From the NCBI GenBank assembly GCA_001305055.1, contig BBZX01000017.1, positions 1 to 15,985 on the forward strand: DNA of 15,985 nt, given 5' to 3'. The notes under the pieces are model-generated. The model ran no database searches, was not told the DNA's origin, and worked only from the letters and a program-made list of their open reading frames with translations. The translations under genes and the position numbers were made by a program. Of this stretch, positions 1 to 6,512 are shown piece after piece. Numbering within the stretch: the stretch's first letter is position 1; every line of letters begins with the position of its first letter. This stretch comes from Clostridia bacterium UC5.1-1C12 (GTDB lineage: Bacteria > Bacillota_I > Bacilli_A > Erysipelotrichales > Erysipelotrichaceae).

Positions 1-223
1 GTTTATATAAATTTAAAAAGTTCACATCATCATAATAATGAAAATTTTGAAGCTTTTATACACATGTATGCTTTTGATGTTAAGTGTTTTATTCTTATAT
101 GTTAACATCAGCATACTTATCATACTGCTAGTAATCAAGAACTGACCCTGTTGTATGGTCAATCATGTTAATCCCCATACGATTGAATGAAAAATAAAAG
201 TCCTACTAAGTTGATTACAGACT
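1..223. other. AT-rich spacer without a supported gene
   Basis: This stretch lies downstream of the minus-strand AbiE operon. I see no convincing gene. The longest item of note is a 16-codon minus-strand reading frame (178 to 128, MGINMIDHTTGSVLDY) with no clear ribosome binding site. It could be chance or the tail of a lost gene. The stretch also carries the inverted repeat listed at 66-116 and part of the hairpin that overlaps the abiEii stop codon. No promoter was identified. Confidence 0.5.
66..116. repeat. Imperfect inverted repeat (hairpin)
   Basis: The arms TGATGTTAA (75-83) and TTAACATCA (102-110) pair perfectly. The pairing continues outward with GTATGC (66-71) against GCATAC (111-116) after a 3-nt bulge (TTT, 72-74), giving about 15 base pairs around an 18-nt loop. 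Neither side is followed by a T-run, so it is not a convincing intrinsic terminator. It may be a structural remnant or a mobile-element end. Confidence 0.4.
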
Positions 224-247
224 TTACTCATGAAGTCCGTCTGTAAT
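214..247 (-). terminator. Hairpin overlapping the abiEii stop codon, possible terminator
   Basis: A perfect 9-bp inverted repeat, ATTACAGAC (214-222) and GTCTGTAAT (239-247), encloses a 16-nt loop that contains the abiEii stop codon (224-226). Read in the gene direction (minus), the hairpin is followed by about 12 mixed bases and only then by a T-rich stretch (roughly 189-201). It is therefore not a textbook intrinsic terminator. It may still end the operon or protect the 3' end of the transcript. Confidence 0.35.
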
Positions 248-1087
248 TTGCTTAAAGAAGTCAGATGTCCATAAGTTCAGCACCATAGCATCATGAATAA
301 AGGGCTTTGCATCTTCCTTAGCAGCCTCAAAATCGATAATTTCAAAACGAGTATAAAGCATTTGCTTAACATCATCTAATGTACAAGCAGCATCCTTTTC
401 TATAAATTCTGACTGAATTAAGCGCTCTCTGAGATGCTTAAGATTTACAGGAGCATTACATTGAAGATAGAAAACATAATCATAAAGGTCTCTGCCTTTA
501 ACACGATTTTTCCATGAACGGCAAATAACAGCATGTATCTTACCTGCAAATAACGAAGCCAAATCATAAAGCTTGACTTCATAGGGCATAGGCAGTAATC
601 GGTATTTATGTTCAAAGGCGGCATAATCCGGAGGATTAACATCTACCTCGAATTTGATTTTGATAACTTCATTATTTTGAATCATATCATATATCTTATC
701 TTGAGGATAAAAAAGGAGAATGTGTTCTTTAGTATTGCCTTTCAGAAAAGCAGATCGAATATTAGAATCAAATGTTTTTTCTTTTTCATTAACAGTAACA
801 TTTAAACCTAAAGAACGTACTTCATTTTGTAATACAGGAAAATAATCAATCAAAGAAAAATCAGGGTCTTTACTCACTAATGAGAAGTCAAGATCTTCAG
901 AAAATCTATCAAGTCCATAAAAAATTCTTAAGGCTGTTCCTCCATAAAAGGCAGCCTTTTTAAAAAAGCCAGCTCGACTCAACCCGCATAATACTATTTC
1001 TTGCATAACTTCTTTCGCAGCATTTTTCTTATCATAAATAGATTCAGCATTATATTTTTTCAGCATTTCATTGATCATTGTGTCCAT
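224..1087 (-). CDS. abiEii: AbiEii-type nucleotidyltransferase toxin (type IV toxin-antitoxin)
   Basis: This 287-residue protein belongs to the AbiEii nucleotidyltransferase family, the toxin half of AbiE systems, which arrest growth and cause abortive infection of phages. Visible motifs are the strand-loop signature GGTALR at residues 49-54, followed by RFSEDLDFS (61-69). In the second, D65 and D67 are the expected metal-binding acidic pair. A third conserved stretch IKIKFEVDV lies at 142-150, then AGKIHA (181-186) and KGRDLYD (197-203), the positions where AbiEii proteins carry conserved Lys and Arg-Asp motifs. The length is normal for the family and no motif is broken. The chosen ATG at 1087 has AGGAGG about 11 nt upstream (1099-1104 on the plus strand). 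An internal ATG at 1078 would give a 4-nt ATGA overlap with the upstream gene but is poorly spaced from that site. The nucleotide and RNA substrates are not predictable here. Family assignment is strong; activity is inferred. Confidence 0.92.
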   Translation of the reverse strand: MDTMINEMLKKYNAESIYDKKNAAKEVMQEIVLCGLSRAGFFKKAAFYGGTALRIFYGLDRFSEDLDFSLVSKDPDFSLIDYFPVLQNEVRSLGLNVTVNEKEKTFDSNIRSAFLKGNTKEHILLFYPQDKIYDMIQNNEVIKIKFEVDVNPPDYAAFEHKYRLLPMPYEVKLYDLASLFAGKIHAVICRSWKNRVKGRDLYDYVFYLQCNAPVNLKHLRERLIQSEFIEKDAACTLDDVKQMLYTRFEIIDFEAAKEDAKPFIHDAMVLNLWTSDFFKQITDGLHE

Positions 1088-1674
1088 AATGATTTATTCC
1101 TCCTAATTAATTGACAAAGCTTCTGTACATTAGTACAGCGGTATTTTTCAGCTAGCGTCAGAATATCATTCTTGTTTAATTTATTCCATTCCTGATGATC
1201 AATTCTTAAATCATCAAATAATAAATTGATCAATTCTTTTTGATTGCAAACTGGTGGTAATTTATAAAGCTGATCACATAACGCTTTTTCAGCTGATGCT
1301 ATCATACAGTAATAGTCGCCCTCTTGGATAAGATTAACACCTAACGAATATACTTCTGAAGGAACGTCACGATAAGTAAATGTTCCGAATTGATTTTTAT
1401 AAGTTTTCTTTTTTTTCTTCTCGAATGTAGCCGAGGTGAAGGTATATACTGCTTCCGGAATCAGACCGTGATATGCTAATGCAAATTCAAAGGATAAATA
1501 AGAAGGCGCATAAATACTGCCGGCAAGCAGATAACCAGGTGTTGATAGGTCTGTTTCATAAATTCCTTTCACAAGAGGATAATATATGCCGCTTTGAACC
1601 ATACGTGCTAATTTATTAGCCGGTGAAGAATAATCCTTTAATTCTTCTAATAACATAGCAGTTGTTTTTATCAT
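1075..1674 (-). CDS. abiEi: AbiEi-type antitoxin / transcriptional autorepressor
   Basis: This 199-residue protein matches the AbiEi antitoxin family. The N-terminus (about residues 5-40, through SPANKLARMVQSGIYYPL and GIYET) has the winged-helix form used for DNA binding. It is followed by the family's characteristic run: YLLAGSIYAPSYLSFEFALA, HGLIPE, FTSAT, FGTFTYRDV and IASAEKALCDQLY (about 48-137). AbiEi proteins neutralise AbiEii without stable complex formation and repress their own operon. The gene overlaps abiEii by 13 nt, as expected for translational coupling. The start at 1674 is preceded by GAGGTGA with good spacing and by a clear promoter. An 8-base T run at 1409-1416 (five consecutive Lys codons in the gene) is intact, which matters when judging the frameshifts downstream in this window. 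Confidence 0.9.
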   Translation of the reverse strand: MIKTTAMLLEELKDYSSPANKLARMVQSGIYYPLVKGIYETDLSTPGYLLAGSIYAPSYLSFEFALAYHGLIPEAVYTFTSATFEKKKKKTYKNQFGTFTYRDVPSEVYSLGVNLIQEGDYYCMIASAEKALCDQLYKLPPVCNQKELINLLFDDLRIDHQEWNKLNKNDILTLAEKYRCTNVQKLCQLIRRNKSLWTQ

Positions 1675-1719
1675 ATTTTCACCTCATAATTTAATTATAT
1701 GGTATTACCTGGTGAAAAT
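1675..1719. promoter_or_regulatory. Inverted repeat, candidate AbiEi operator
   Basis: ATTTTCACC (1675-1683) and GGTGAAAAT (1711-1719) form a perfect 9-bp inverted repeat with a 27-bp spacer, centred near 1697. The distal arm overlaps the -35 box. The proximal arm covers the ribosome binding site, and the -10 box lies between them. Inside is a second palindrome, ATAATT-T-AATTAT (1686-1698), overlapping the -10 box. AbiEi antitoxins are known to repress their own promoters by binding inverted repeats, so this is the natural operator candidate. Binding is inferred, not shown. Confidence 0.55.
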
Positions 1720-1722
1720 CAA
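1694..1722 (-). promoter_or_regulatory. Promoter of the abiE operon
   Basis: On the minus strand, TTGATT (1722-1717) and TATAAT (1699-1694) are separated by exactly 17 nt. This is a near-consensus housekeeping promoter, with 4/6 and 6/6 matches. The -10 box ends 19 nt before the abiEi start codon, so the leader is very short and contains the Shine-Dalgarno GAGGTGA. Confidence 0.75.
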
Positions 1723-1912
1723 ATGATTTTTGTTAATATTGAATGTTTTTACTGTATCGCTTTTAAGAGATTAAAATTTTATAAAATTATGAAGCTGTAA
1801 AAAAATATTACTCTGTACACTTTTTCTATCGCAAAAGTAAAAAAGCAATGTTTTTCTTCAAACTGCATTACCTATTTTTTGTACCAACTTATTATTATAC
1901 ATAAGGCTTCTG

Positions 1913-1931
1913 AAAGGATTATTGATCCTTT
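1913..1931 (+). terminator. Small hairpin with T-run, weak terminator candidate
   Basis: AAAGGAT (1913-1919) and ATCCTTT (1925-1931) form a 7-bp stem with a 5-nt loop, and the T-run continues to 1933. No plus-strand gene ends upstream in this window, so it may be a relic of a lost gene or a chance structure. Confidence 0.25.
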
Positions 1932-2015
1932 TTGGTTATAAATATTAACAAGAGTATTTTAAGGCTAATTTTTTATAAAAATGTAAATAAATAGCGCGAA
2001 TTGAGAAATCGTATC

Positions 2016-2036
2016 ATAAAGTATACATTATGAGAC
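2016..2036 (+). repeat. Direct repeat copy 1, candidate regulator site
   Basis: This copy contains AAAGTATACATTATGAGAC and is identical to the copy at 2140-2160 at 20 of 21 positions. The distance between copies is 124 bp, close to 12 helical turns. It lies 147 bp upstream of the regulator start codon. Confidence 0.6.
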
Positions 2037-2066
2037 AGTTTGTTTATGCTCATTATAGGTCGTTTT

Positions 2067-2080
2067 TTTACATTTGTAAA
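2067..2080. promoter_or_regulatory. Palindrome between the direct repeats
   Basis: TTTACA (2067-2072) and TGTAAA (2075-2080) are perfect inverted arms around TT. They lie 8 bp upstream of a TTGACA hexamer (2088-2093). This is a plausible protein-binding site near a promoter. The region is so AT-rich that chance is a real alternative. Confidence 0.3.
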
Positions 2081-2139
2081 CATATTTTTGACAAATACTG
2101 TTAATTTTAAGAACTATTTCGTCTATTTTTCCCTGTCTT

Positions 2140-2160
2140 ATAAAGTATACATTTTGAGAC
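2140..2160 (+). repeat. Direct repeat copy 2, candidate regulator site
   Basis: This is the second copy of the 21-bp repeat (AAAGTATACATTTTGAGAC at its core). It ends 22 nt before the start codon of the winged-helix gene, just ahead of its ribosome binding site (AAGGGG, 2171-2176). It contains TATAAA and TATACA, which resemble -10 boxes, but no matching -35 box is visible. If a promoter lies here it is likely activator-dependent. Its position suits autoregulation of the downstream gene. Confidence 0.55.
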
Positions 2161-2182
2161 GGCGAGAATTAAGGGGTGTAAA

Positions 2183-2623
2183 ATGAAATCAATTTATATC
2201 GAAACCTTTGGACGTTTCGCTGTTTTTATCGACGGGCAGCCTTTATTGTTTAAAAATCTTAAAGCAAAAGAACTCTTGGCCTATCTCATTGATAATGAAG
2301 GAGACTTTGTAAGCAATAAAGATATCATCACTACGTTATGGAAGAGCCGCATCAATGATGTGAGTCTTAAACGATCCTTCAGGTATACGCTGCGTCTATT
2401 AAGAGACGCTTTTAATGCAGAAGGAATTAATGATTTATTTGATGTAGGTTATGGGGTAGTCAAGATTAATCGCAATCGTATAACCTGTGATTATTATGAA
2501 TTTATTAAAGGGAATATAGAGGTATATCCATACAAAGACGATTACATGTATGGCTATGAATGGGCTGAGGCAACCCGCAGAAGGATCGAGGAGAGGCAAA
2601 GCCGAAGTAAAAGTAATAAGTAA
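2183..2623 (+). CDS. Stand-alone winged-helix DNA-binding regulator (OmpR/SARP-like)
   Basis: This 146-residue protein consists almost entirely of an OmpR/SARP-type winged helix: an N-terminal beta-sheet (IYIETFGRFAVFIDGQPL, residues 4-21), then KAKELLAYLIDNEGDFVSNK (27-46), the recognition-helix region about 61-78, and the C-terminal hairpin (about 87-103). The ending CDYYEF...YMYGYEWAEATRR resembles the junction where related proteins continue into a bacterial transcriptional activator (BTAD/TPR) domain, but here the protein stops. There is no receiver domain. It therefore looks like a DNA-binding output domain on its own. The start has AAGGGG 6 nt upstream. The giant surface-protein gene follows 103 nt downstream in the same direction, so regulation of that gene, or co-transcription with it, is likely. 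The target and any inducing signal are unknown. Confidence 0.8.
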   Translation: MKSIYIETFGRFAVFIDGQPLLFKNLKAKELLAYLIDNEGDFVSNKDIITTLWKSRINDVSLKRSFRYTLRLLRDAFNAEGINDLFDVGYGVVKINRNRITCDYYEFIKGNIEVYPYKDDYMYGYEWAEATRRRIEERQSRSKSNK

Positions 2624-2726
2624 AATAGCTGAACAGGAAATGGTTCAGATTTTTGTGAGGAAAGAGGAATGGAATTATGGCACAAAGGAAGCAAGAAAGA
2701 ATAGGGCAAGAAAGGAGAAGAGAGAT

Positions 2727-3038
2727 ATGTTAAAGGAAATTATGAAAGCGCTTAAATACGGAATGGCCTTATGTATGGCTGTGAGCTTATCAGCTTATAT
2801 ACCTGAAATAGGAACACAAAAAGTAAAAGCAACGGAAGTAACGGCCAGTGCGGAAGAGAAGTGGAGTGGAACCGTAAGTGCGACACCGCCGAAAAATGAT
2901 GGAAATACGTATCACATTTATACTGGCGAAGAGCTTGCATGGGTTGCTCAACAGACATATGAGGGAATCAGTTTCGAAGGTAAAACGATATTGCTGGAAG
3001 ATGATATAAATTTAAACGGGCAGGAATGGATGCTATAG
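2727..3038 (+). CDS. Giant surface protein fragment 1: signal peptide and start of GLUG unit 1
   Basis: This is the 5' piece of the giant gene, 103 codons. After the signal peptide and a short linker it opens unit 1 with W-S-G at 2862, then YHIYTGEELAWVAQQ and ILLEDDINLNGQEW, the conserved unit start. It ends at a premature TAG just after GQEWML. The sister units read NWIPIG here, and restoring one C near 3033 (CT to CCT) gives GQEWMPIG and joins this piece to the next frame. The base composition is richer in G+C than the following 12 kb. An in-frame start at 2550 is possible but inferior: it lies inside the regulator gene and precedes the signal peptide. Confidence 0.75.
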   Translation: MLKEIMKALKYGMALCMAVSLSAYIPEIGTQKVKATEVTASAEEKWSGTVSATPPKNDGNTYHIYTGEELAWVAQQTYEGISFEGKTILLEDDINLNGQEWML

Positions 3039-4639
3039 GGACTTTAGATGTTCCTTTTAAAGGTATATTTGATGGTGCAGGTAAGAATATCCAAGGCTTA
3101 ATGTCCAGTGGAAAAAAGGTCAATACACAGTTGGCCTCATTATTTGGATACATTGATTCAGCAATTATAAAGAATTTCAAAATTATTGAGCCAAAGATAT
3201 TCATTGATAAAAAAGTAAGTGATGATGCTGTATCTGCTGCAGTTATAGCAGCATATTCAAAAAATAGCCGCATTGAAAACCTTTGTGTTAAAAATGCATC
3301 AGTAACAAATAAAGCAATAAGCAGTTTAGCTAATTCAACAACAGCTGGTTTAATTGCACAAGCTGATAATACAATTGTTTCTAGTATTTCAGTATCAGGA
3401 ACAATTTCTGGTTATGATCAGATCGGCGGTATATTTGGTCGAGTTGCAGATTCAACAATCCTTAATAGTTTTGTGAGTGGTGCAGTTATTGTGTTGAATA
3501 ATGGCTTGGCAACTGAATACGCTGATTCAGCAGCGGGAGGATTAACGGGTTCCATTTATAATTCAAAAATTTTGAATTGTTATAGTCAAACAAATATACA
3601 AAGTAATGAAGAGAAATTTACGTATAATTTAGGGTTATTAATTGGACGAGCAGTTAAATTGCCTAATGATACTTATTTGCCTTCTTCGACCTTGGATAAC
3701 GTATATGCAATTGGTGATATAGCAGCAGCGTCCAAGTCTAACTTAGGCGGTTTGATTGGGCAGACTGACTCTGATTCATTAATTACTATTGGTTCGAGAT
3801 TAAGTGTTTTTTGGCAGCGCAGCGATAATGGCTGGGTTAATGGCGATGCTACGATCTCAATTGAAAACCAAAAAGCTATAGGTCTTGGTGATAAAAGTAA
3901 TGTGAATATTGATATACCAGGCAGTAATACGAGTGACTTGCAATCTACAATGATGGTAAATAATCTAAATGAAAATCGTAAGAAATATCCTGATTACATC
4001 TTGAAAGATTGGCAATATCATACATCAGCTTTTGCTGATTTTGCGATTGATCCGGTTACAGGAATAGATTTATATCCTGTATATAAGGCAGAAGATGGAA
4101 GTTATGTATATTATTTGCATAGCAGTAAAGAAAACGAAATTAAGACATCGCTTTTCCCATATGATGCGTTTCGAACAGACAGCATCTCATGGGTTATTAA
4201 AAATGATGATGGCAGTGATAATACTACAGGAATTACAGTAGATAATGGTATTATAAATGGCAATCATGCAGCAGTTGGAACGACAGCTCAGTTAATTGTT
4301 ACATGTGGGTCAATTAGTGAAAGAGTAAAGCTTATTGTCATTAGTGATGATTCAGCAGATAAAATAAAAATTAATTACCCTGGAGAATTACTCACAGGTA
4401 ATTCAAAGCTCCTAACTGTTACTGCGCGTCCAACTTATGCGGATCGGTCCAATATTAGATGGTATATTGATAATAATCCTGATGGTAAAGAAGAGCTTGT
4501 CAGTGAAAATGAAATAGCTGAAATTAATGAGATGACCGGCTTGCTGCTGGCAAAGGGACATGGTAAAGTTAAAATTGTAGCTATCGCAGAAGGTACTTTG
4601 ATTCGCGATGATTATTTGATTAATATTGAAGATACAGTA
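2862..4639 (+). repeat. GLUG super-repeat unit 1 (type A)
   Basis: The unit starts at W-S-G and runs through YHI...ELAWVAQQ, INLNGQEW, FKGIFDGAGKNI and LFGY, then a run of GLUG turns, SVFW, and two Ig folds from about 4090. It is interrupted by the frameshift near 3033. Confidence 0.7.
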
Positions 4640-5116
4640 TGGGACGGCATCTCCAGCAAACAGCCAGAATTAATATCTGGTGTGTATCATATTAGAACAG
4701 CTAGTGAATTAAAATGGATAGCTGATAGTACAAACAAAGGTAATACCTTTGAGAATCAGTCAATTGTTTTAGATAAAAATATTGATTTAAATGGTAACAA
4801 TAGTAGAAATTGGATACCAATAGGCTCGCAGCCAGGTTCTTATTTCGCAGGTAAATTCGATGGTCAAGGAAATACAATTAGTAATCTTTACATTGATGGC
4901 TCGCTGTATAGTGATCATGATAACACACTATATGGTTTGTTTGGCTGGCTGAATAATGCGTCAATCAGTAATATTACACTAAACAATTCGGTTATCGTCA
5001 ATGGTACTTCTGATAGTTATGCCGGGGCATTGGCAGGTCAAGCACAGGATTCTATTATAACCAATACTAGTTCAAAAATACTGTCATATTATCTGAAGGT
5101 CTATCTGGCGGATTGA
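3026..5116 (+). CDS. Giant surface protein fragment 2: GLUG unit 1, Ig pair, start of unit 2
   Basis: Real coding starts near 3033 by frame joining; the ATG at 3026 is incidental. The fragment has the GLUG-type turns IGGIFGRVADSTILNSFV, AGGLTGSIYNSKILNCYS and LGGLIGQ, typical of short beta-helix repeats. Two Big_2-like Ig folds follow (about 4090-4620, with ISWVI and IRWYI core strands). Unit 2 begins at 4640 with W-D-G. The piece ends at a premature TGA. Adding one A to the five-A run at 5074-5078 gives SSKNTVILSEGLSGGLIG and continues into the next frame. Confidence 0.75.
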   Translation: MDAIGTLDVPFKGIFDGAGKNIQGLMSSGKKVNTQLASLFGYIDSAIIKNFKIIEPKIFIDKKVSDDAVSAAVIAAYSKNSRIENLCVKNASVTNKAISSLANSTTAGLIAQADNTIVSSISVSGTISGYDQIGGIFGRVADSTILNSFVSGAVIVLNNGLATEYADSAAGGLTGSIYNSKILNCYSQTNIQSNEEKFTYNLGLLIGRAVKLPNDTYLPSSTLDNVYAIGDIAAASKSNLGGLIGQTDSDSLITIGSRLSVFWQRSDNGWVNGDATISIENQKAIGLGDKSNVNIDIPGSNTSDLQSTMMVNNLNENRKKYPDYILKDWQYHTSAFADFAIDPVTGIDLYPVYKAEDGSYVYYLHSSKENEIKTSLFPYDAFRTDSISWVIKNDDGSDNTTGITVDNGIINGNHAAVGTTAQLIVTCGSISERVKLIVISDDSADKIKINYPGELLTGNSKLLTVTARPTYADRSNIRWYIDNNPDGKEELVSENEIAEINEMTGLLLAKGHGKVKIVAIAEGTLIRDDYLINIEDTVWDGISSKQPELISGVYHIRTASELKWIADSTNKGNTFENQSIVLDKNIDLNGNNSRNWIPIGSQPGSYFAGKFDGQGNTISNLYIDGSLYSDHDNTLYGLFGWLNNASISNITLNNSVIVNGTSDSYAGALAGQAQDSIITNTSSKILSYYLKVYLAD

Positions 5117-5424
5117 TTGGATATGCTCAATACAATACCATTATTGCTAATAGTTCAGTGCAAAATTTATCGGCCAAGGCTTCAACTGCAGGCGGATTAA
5201 TTGGTAAAGCTATCGCATATAATGGCATGATAATTAACTCATACACAGAAGGAACAGAAACGTTAATTAACAATGCTTCAACTGTAAATTTAGGAGGACT
5301 TGTCGGTATTATAGTAGGATCAGATAATGCTTCACTACCTTCAACAATAGAAACTGCATTTAAAATTTATAATTCTTATTCATCAATGAAAGTTGAAAAT
5401 AAAAGAAATTACAAATCCGTCTAA
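5113..5424 (+). CDS. Giant surface protein fragment 3: GLUG unit 2, middle
   Basis: This short middle piece of GLUG unit 2 carries the turns STAGGLIGKAIAYNGMIINS and VNLGGLVG, so it clearly belongs to the same beta-helix as its neighbours. It has no independent ribosome binding site. It ends at a premature TAA. Removing one A from the run at 5401-5404 restores VENKEITNPSKPIYVGGLIG and joins the next frame. Confidence 0.65.
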   Translation: MIGYAQYNTIIANSSVQNLSAKASTAGGLIGKAIAYNGMIINSYTEGTETLINNASTVNLGGLVGIIVGSDNASLPSTIETAFKIYNSYSSMKVENKRNYKSV

Positions 5425-6262
5425 ACCGATATATGTAGGTGGTTTGATAGGTTCAATTAATTCTTATATTGATTTGAATAATGTGTATGCTGATAATTCA
5501 CTAACTAATGTTTTTAACAGTAATCCGCCAGGAGCTATTGGAGGTTATGCTTCTACTTCCTCGGTGTTTTATACAGAAATAACGAATGTATTTTGGCATC
5601 TAGATGCTGTTTTCAATGATTCGAACGGCAGGATCAGTAAAGAAAACATGCGTGCGTTTGGCAGTGGACAAGACACTGTACTCAATGATACAACGCTGGG
5701 TAACAAGACGACAAAATTAAACGGTGAATTATTTACAGCGGACAGCAACATTGAAAATTCATTGGTTAATCAACTGAATTTAGGTAAACCAACAGTATCT
5801 AATTATCCGGCATTATCATGGAGCAATCAGGAAGGCAGTTCCCCTTATTTTTCTGACAGTGATACATATAAAGTAGTGTTGAAAGATACTTATCTTCAGC
5901 TTCATAAGAATGAAACAGCACAGCTTGAAACACAGTTAATACCTTTTATAGCTGGTAAAAACATCGATATAAAGTTTTCTAAAATCAGTGGCAGCGATTC
6001 AATCAGTGTTAATGATAACGGTTTAGTGTCAATCAGTGGAAATGCAATTGCCCATCAAGGTGCTGTTATTGAAATGCAGGCATTTGAAAATGGTCAGATG
6101 ATTTCAAATGATCAGGCTGAAATTATTGTACTCCCTGATGAAACTGCCGCAGAATCAATTATTATCCAGGATTCTGGATTGATAAAAGCAGGCGATACAG
6201 TTCAGCTGAAAGCTGTAGTATTACCAACATCAGCAGAGCAAAAATGTAAGATGGAGTGTTAA
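5393..6262 (+). CDS. Giant surface protein fragment 4: end of GLUG unit 2 and Ig domains
   Basis: The fragment continues GLUG unit 2 (YVGGLIGSINSYIDLNNVY, then NVFW, which also occurs as SVFW at the end of unit 1). It then enters two Big_2-like Ig folds: one from about 5866 with LETQLIPFIAGKNIDI, and one from about 6150 with AGDTVQLKAVVLPTSAEQK. It ends at a premature TAA at 6260-6262. The next frame resumes with VRWSVKTVSEIASVSSSG, the standard Big_2 core. The five-A run at 6240-6244 appears two bases short, and restoring both gives AEQKNVRWSVK. Confidence 0.7.
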   Translation: MKIKEITNPSKPIYVGGLIGSINSYIDLNNVYADNSLTNVFNSNPPGAIGGYASTSSVFYTEITNVFWHLDAVFNDSNGRISKENMRAFGSGQDTVLNDTTLGNKTTKLNGELFTADSNIENSLVNQLNLGKPTVSNYPALSWSNQEGSSPYFSDSDTYKVVLKDTYLQLHKNETAQLETQLIPFIAGKNIDIKFSKISGSDSISVNDNGLVSISGNAIAHQGAVIEMQAFENGQMISNDQAEIIVLPDETAAESIIIQDSGLIKAGDTVQLKAVVLPTSAEQKCKMEC

Positions 6263-6266
6263 AACT

Positions 6267-6512
6267 GTGAGTGAGATTGCTTCAGTAAGCTCTTCAGGTC
6301 TGCTTACTGCCTATAAGGCTGGAGCTATTACTGTTCGTGCAGAAGCAGGTGGCATCATTGTAGAAAAGCTGATTACTATTCATTCAGGAAACATATGGGA
6401 TGGCAGTATTGAAGAACCAGATAATGATGGAGTAAGGTATTATATTACAAAGCCGAGCGAATTAGCTTGGGTTGCTGATCAAACAAATGCTGGTTTATAT
6501 CAAAGGCTTTAA
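6267..6512 (+). CDS. Giant surface protein fragment 5: Ig domain end and start of GLUG unit 3
   Basis: The fragment finishes a Big_2-like fold (SEIASVSSSGLLTAYKAGAI and so on). It opens unit 3 with W-D-G at 6396, then YYITKPSELAWVADQTNAG. It ends at a premature TAA. Removing one A from 6502-6504 gives NAGLYQGFKNKEILLMNDI and joins the next frame, matching the corresponding part of the other three units. Confidence 0.65.
   Translation: MSEIASVSSSGLLTAYKAGAITVRAEAGGIIVEKLITIHSGNIWDGSIEEPDNDGVRYYITKPSELAWVADQTNAGLYQRL

Larger units (their letters stand above)
1720..2182. other. Divergent intergenic region
   Basis: This strongly AT-rich stretch lies between the abiE operon and the plus-strand regulator gene. 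No reading frame in it looks coding. It contains a small hairpin (1913-1931), two 21-bp near-identical direct repeats (2016-2036 and 2140-2160), a 14-bp palindrome (2067-2080), and a TTGACA hexamer (2088-2093) that lacks a good -10 partner. A promoter for the downstream gene must lie here, but I cannot place it with confidence. Confidence 0.5.
4640..6395 (+). repeat. GLUG super-repeat unit 2 (type A)
   Basis: The unit starts at W-D-G with YHIRTASELKWIADSTNKG, IDLNG...NWIPIG, FAGKFDGQGNTISNL and GLFGW. It has more GLUG turns, NVFW, and two Ig folds from about 5866. It is closest in layout to unit 1. Confidence 0.7.

Noticed and set aside
128..178. Sixteen-codon minus-strand frame in the left spacer
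   Set aside because: There is no clear ribosome binding site and no family recognised. It is only noted as a possible gene remnant.
445..805. Short reading frames within abiEii in other frames
   Set aside because: They overlap a strongly supported gene with intact family motifs, have no ribosome binding site and encode low-complexity sequence.
2088..2093. TTGACA as the -35 box of the regulator promoter
   Set aside because: No acceptable -10 hexamer lies 16-18 nt downstream; the best (AACTAT, 2112-2117) matches only 3 of 6.
2669..2704. Eleven-codon frame (MELWHKGSKKE) preceded by GAGGAAAGAGG
   Set aside because: It is too short to support as a gene. The purine-rich stretch gives many chance Shine-Dalgarno matches.
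2550..2726. Upstream extension of the giant gene to a start at 2550
   Set aside because: It would begin inside the regulator gene and put 59 residues before an evident signal peptide. The ATG at 2727 has a well-placed AAAGGAG.
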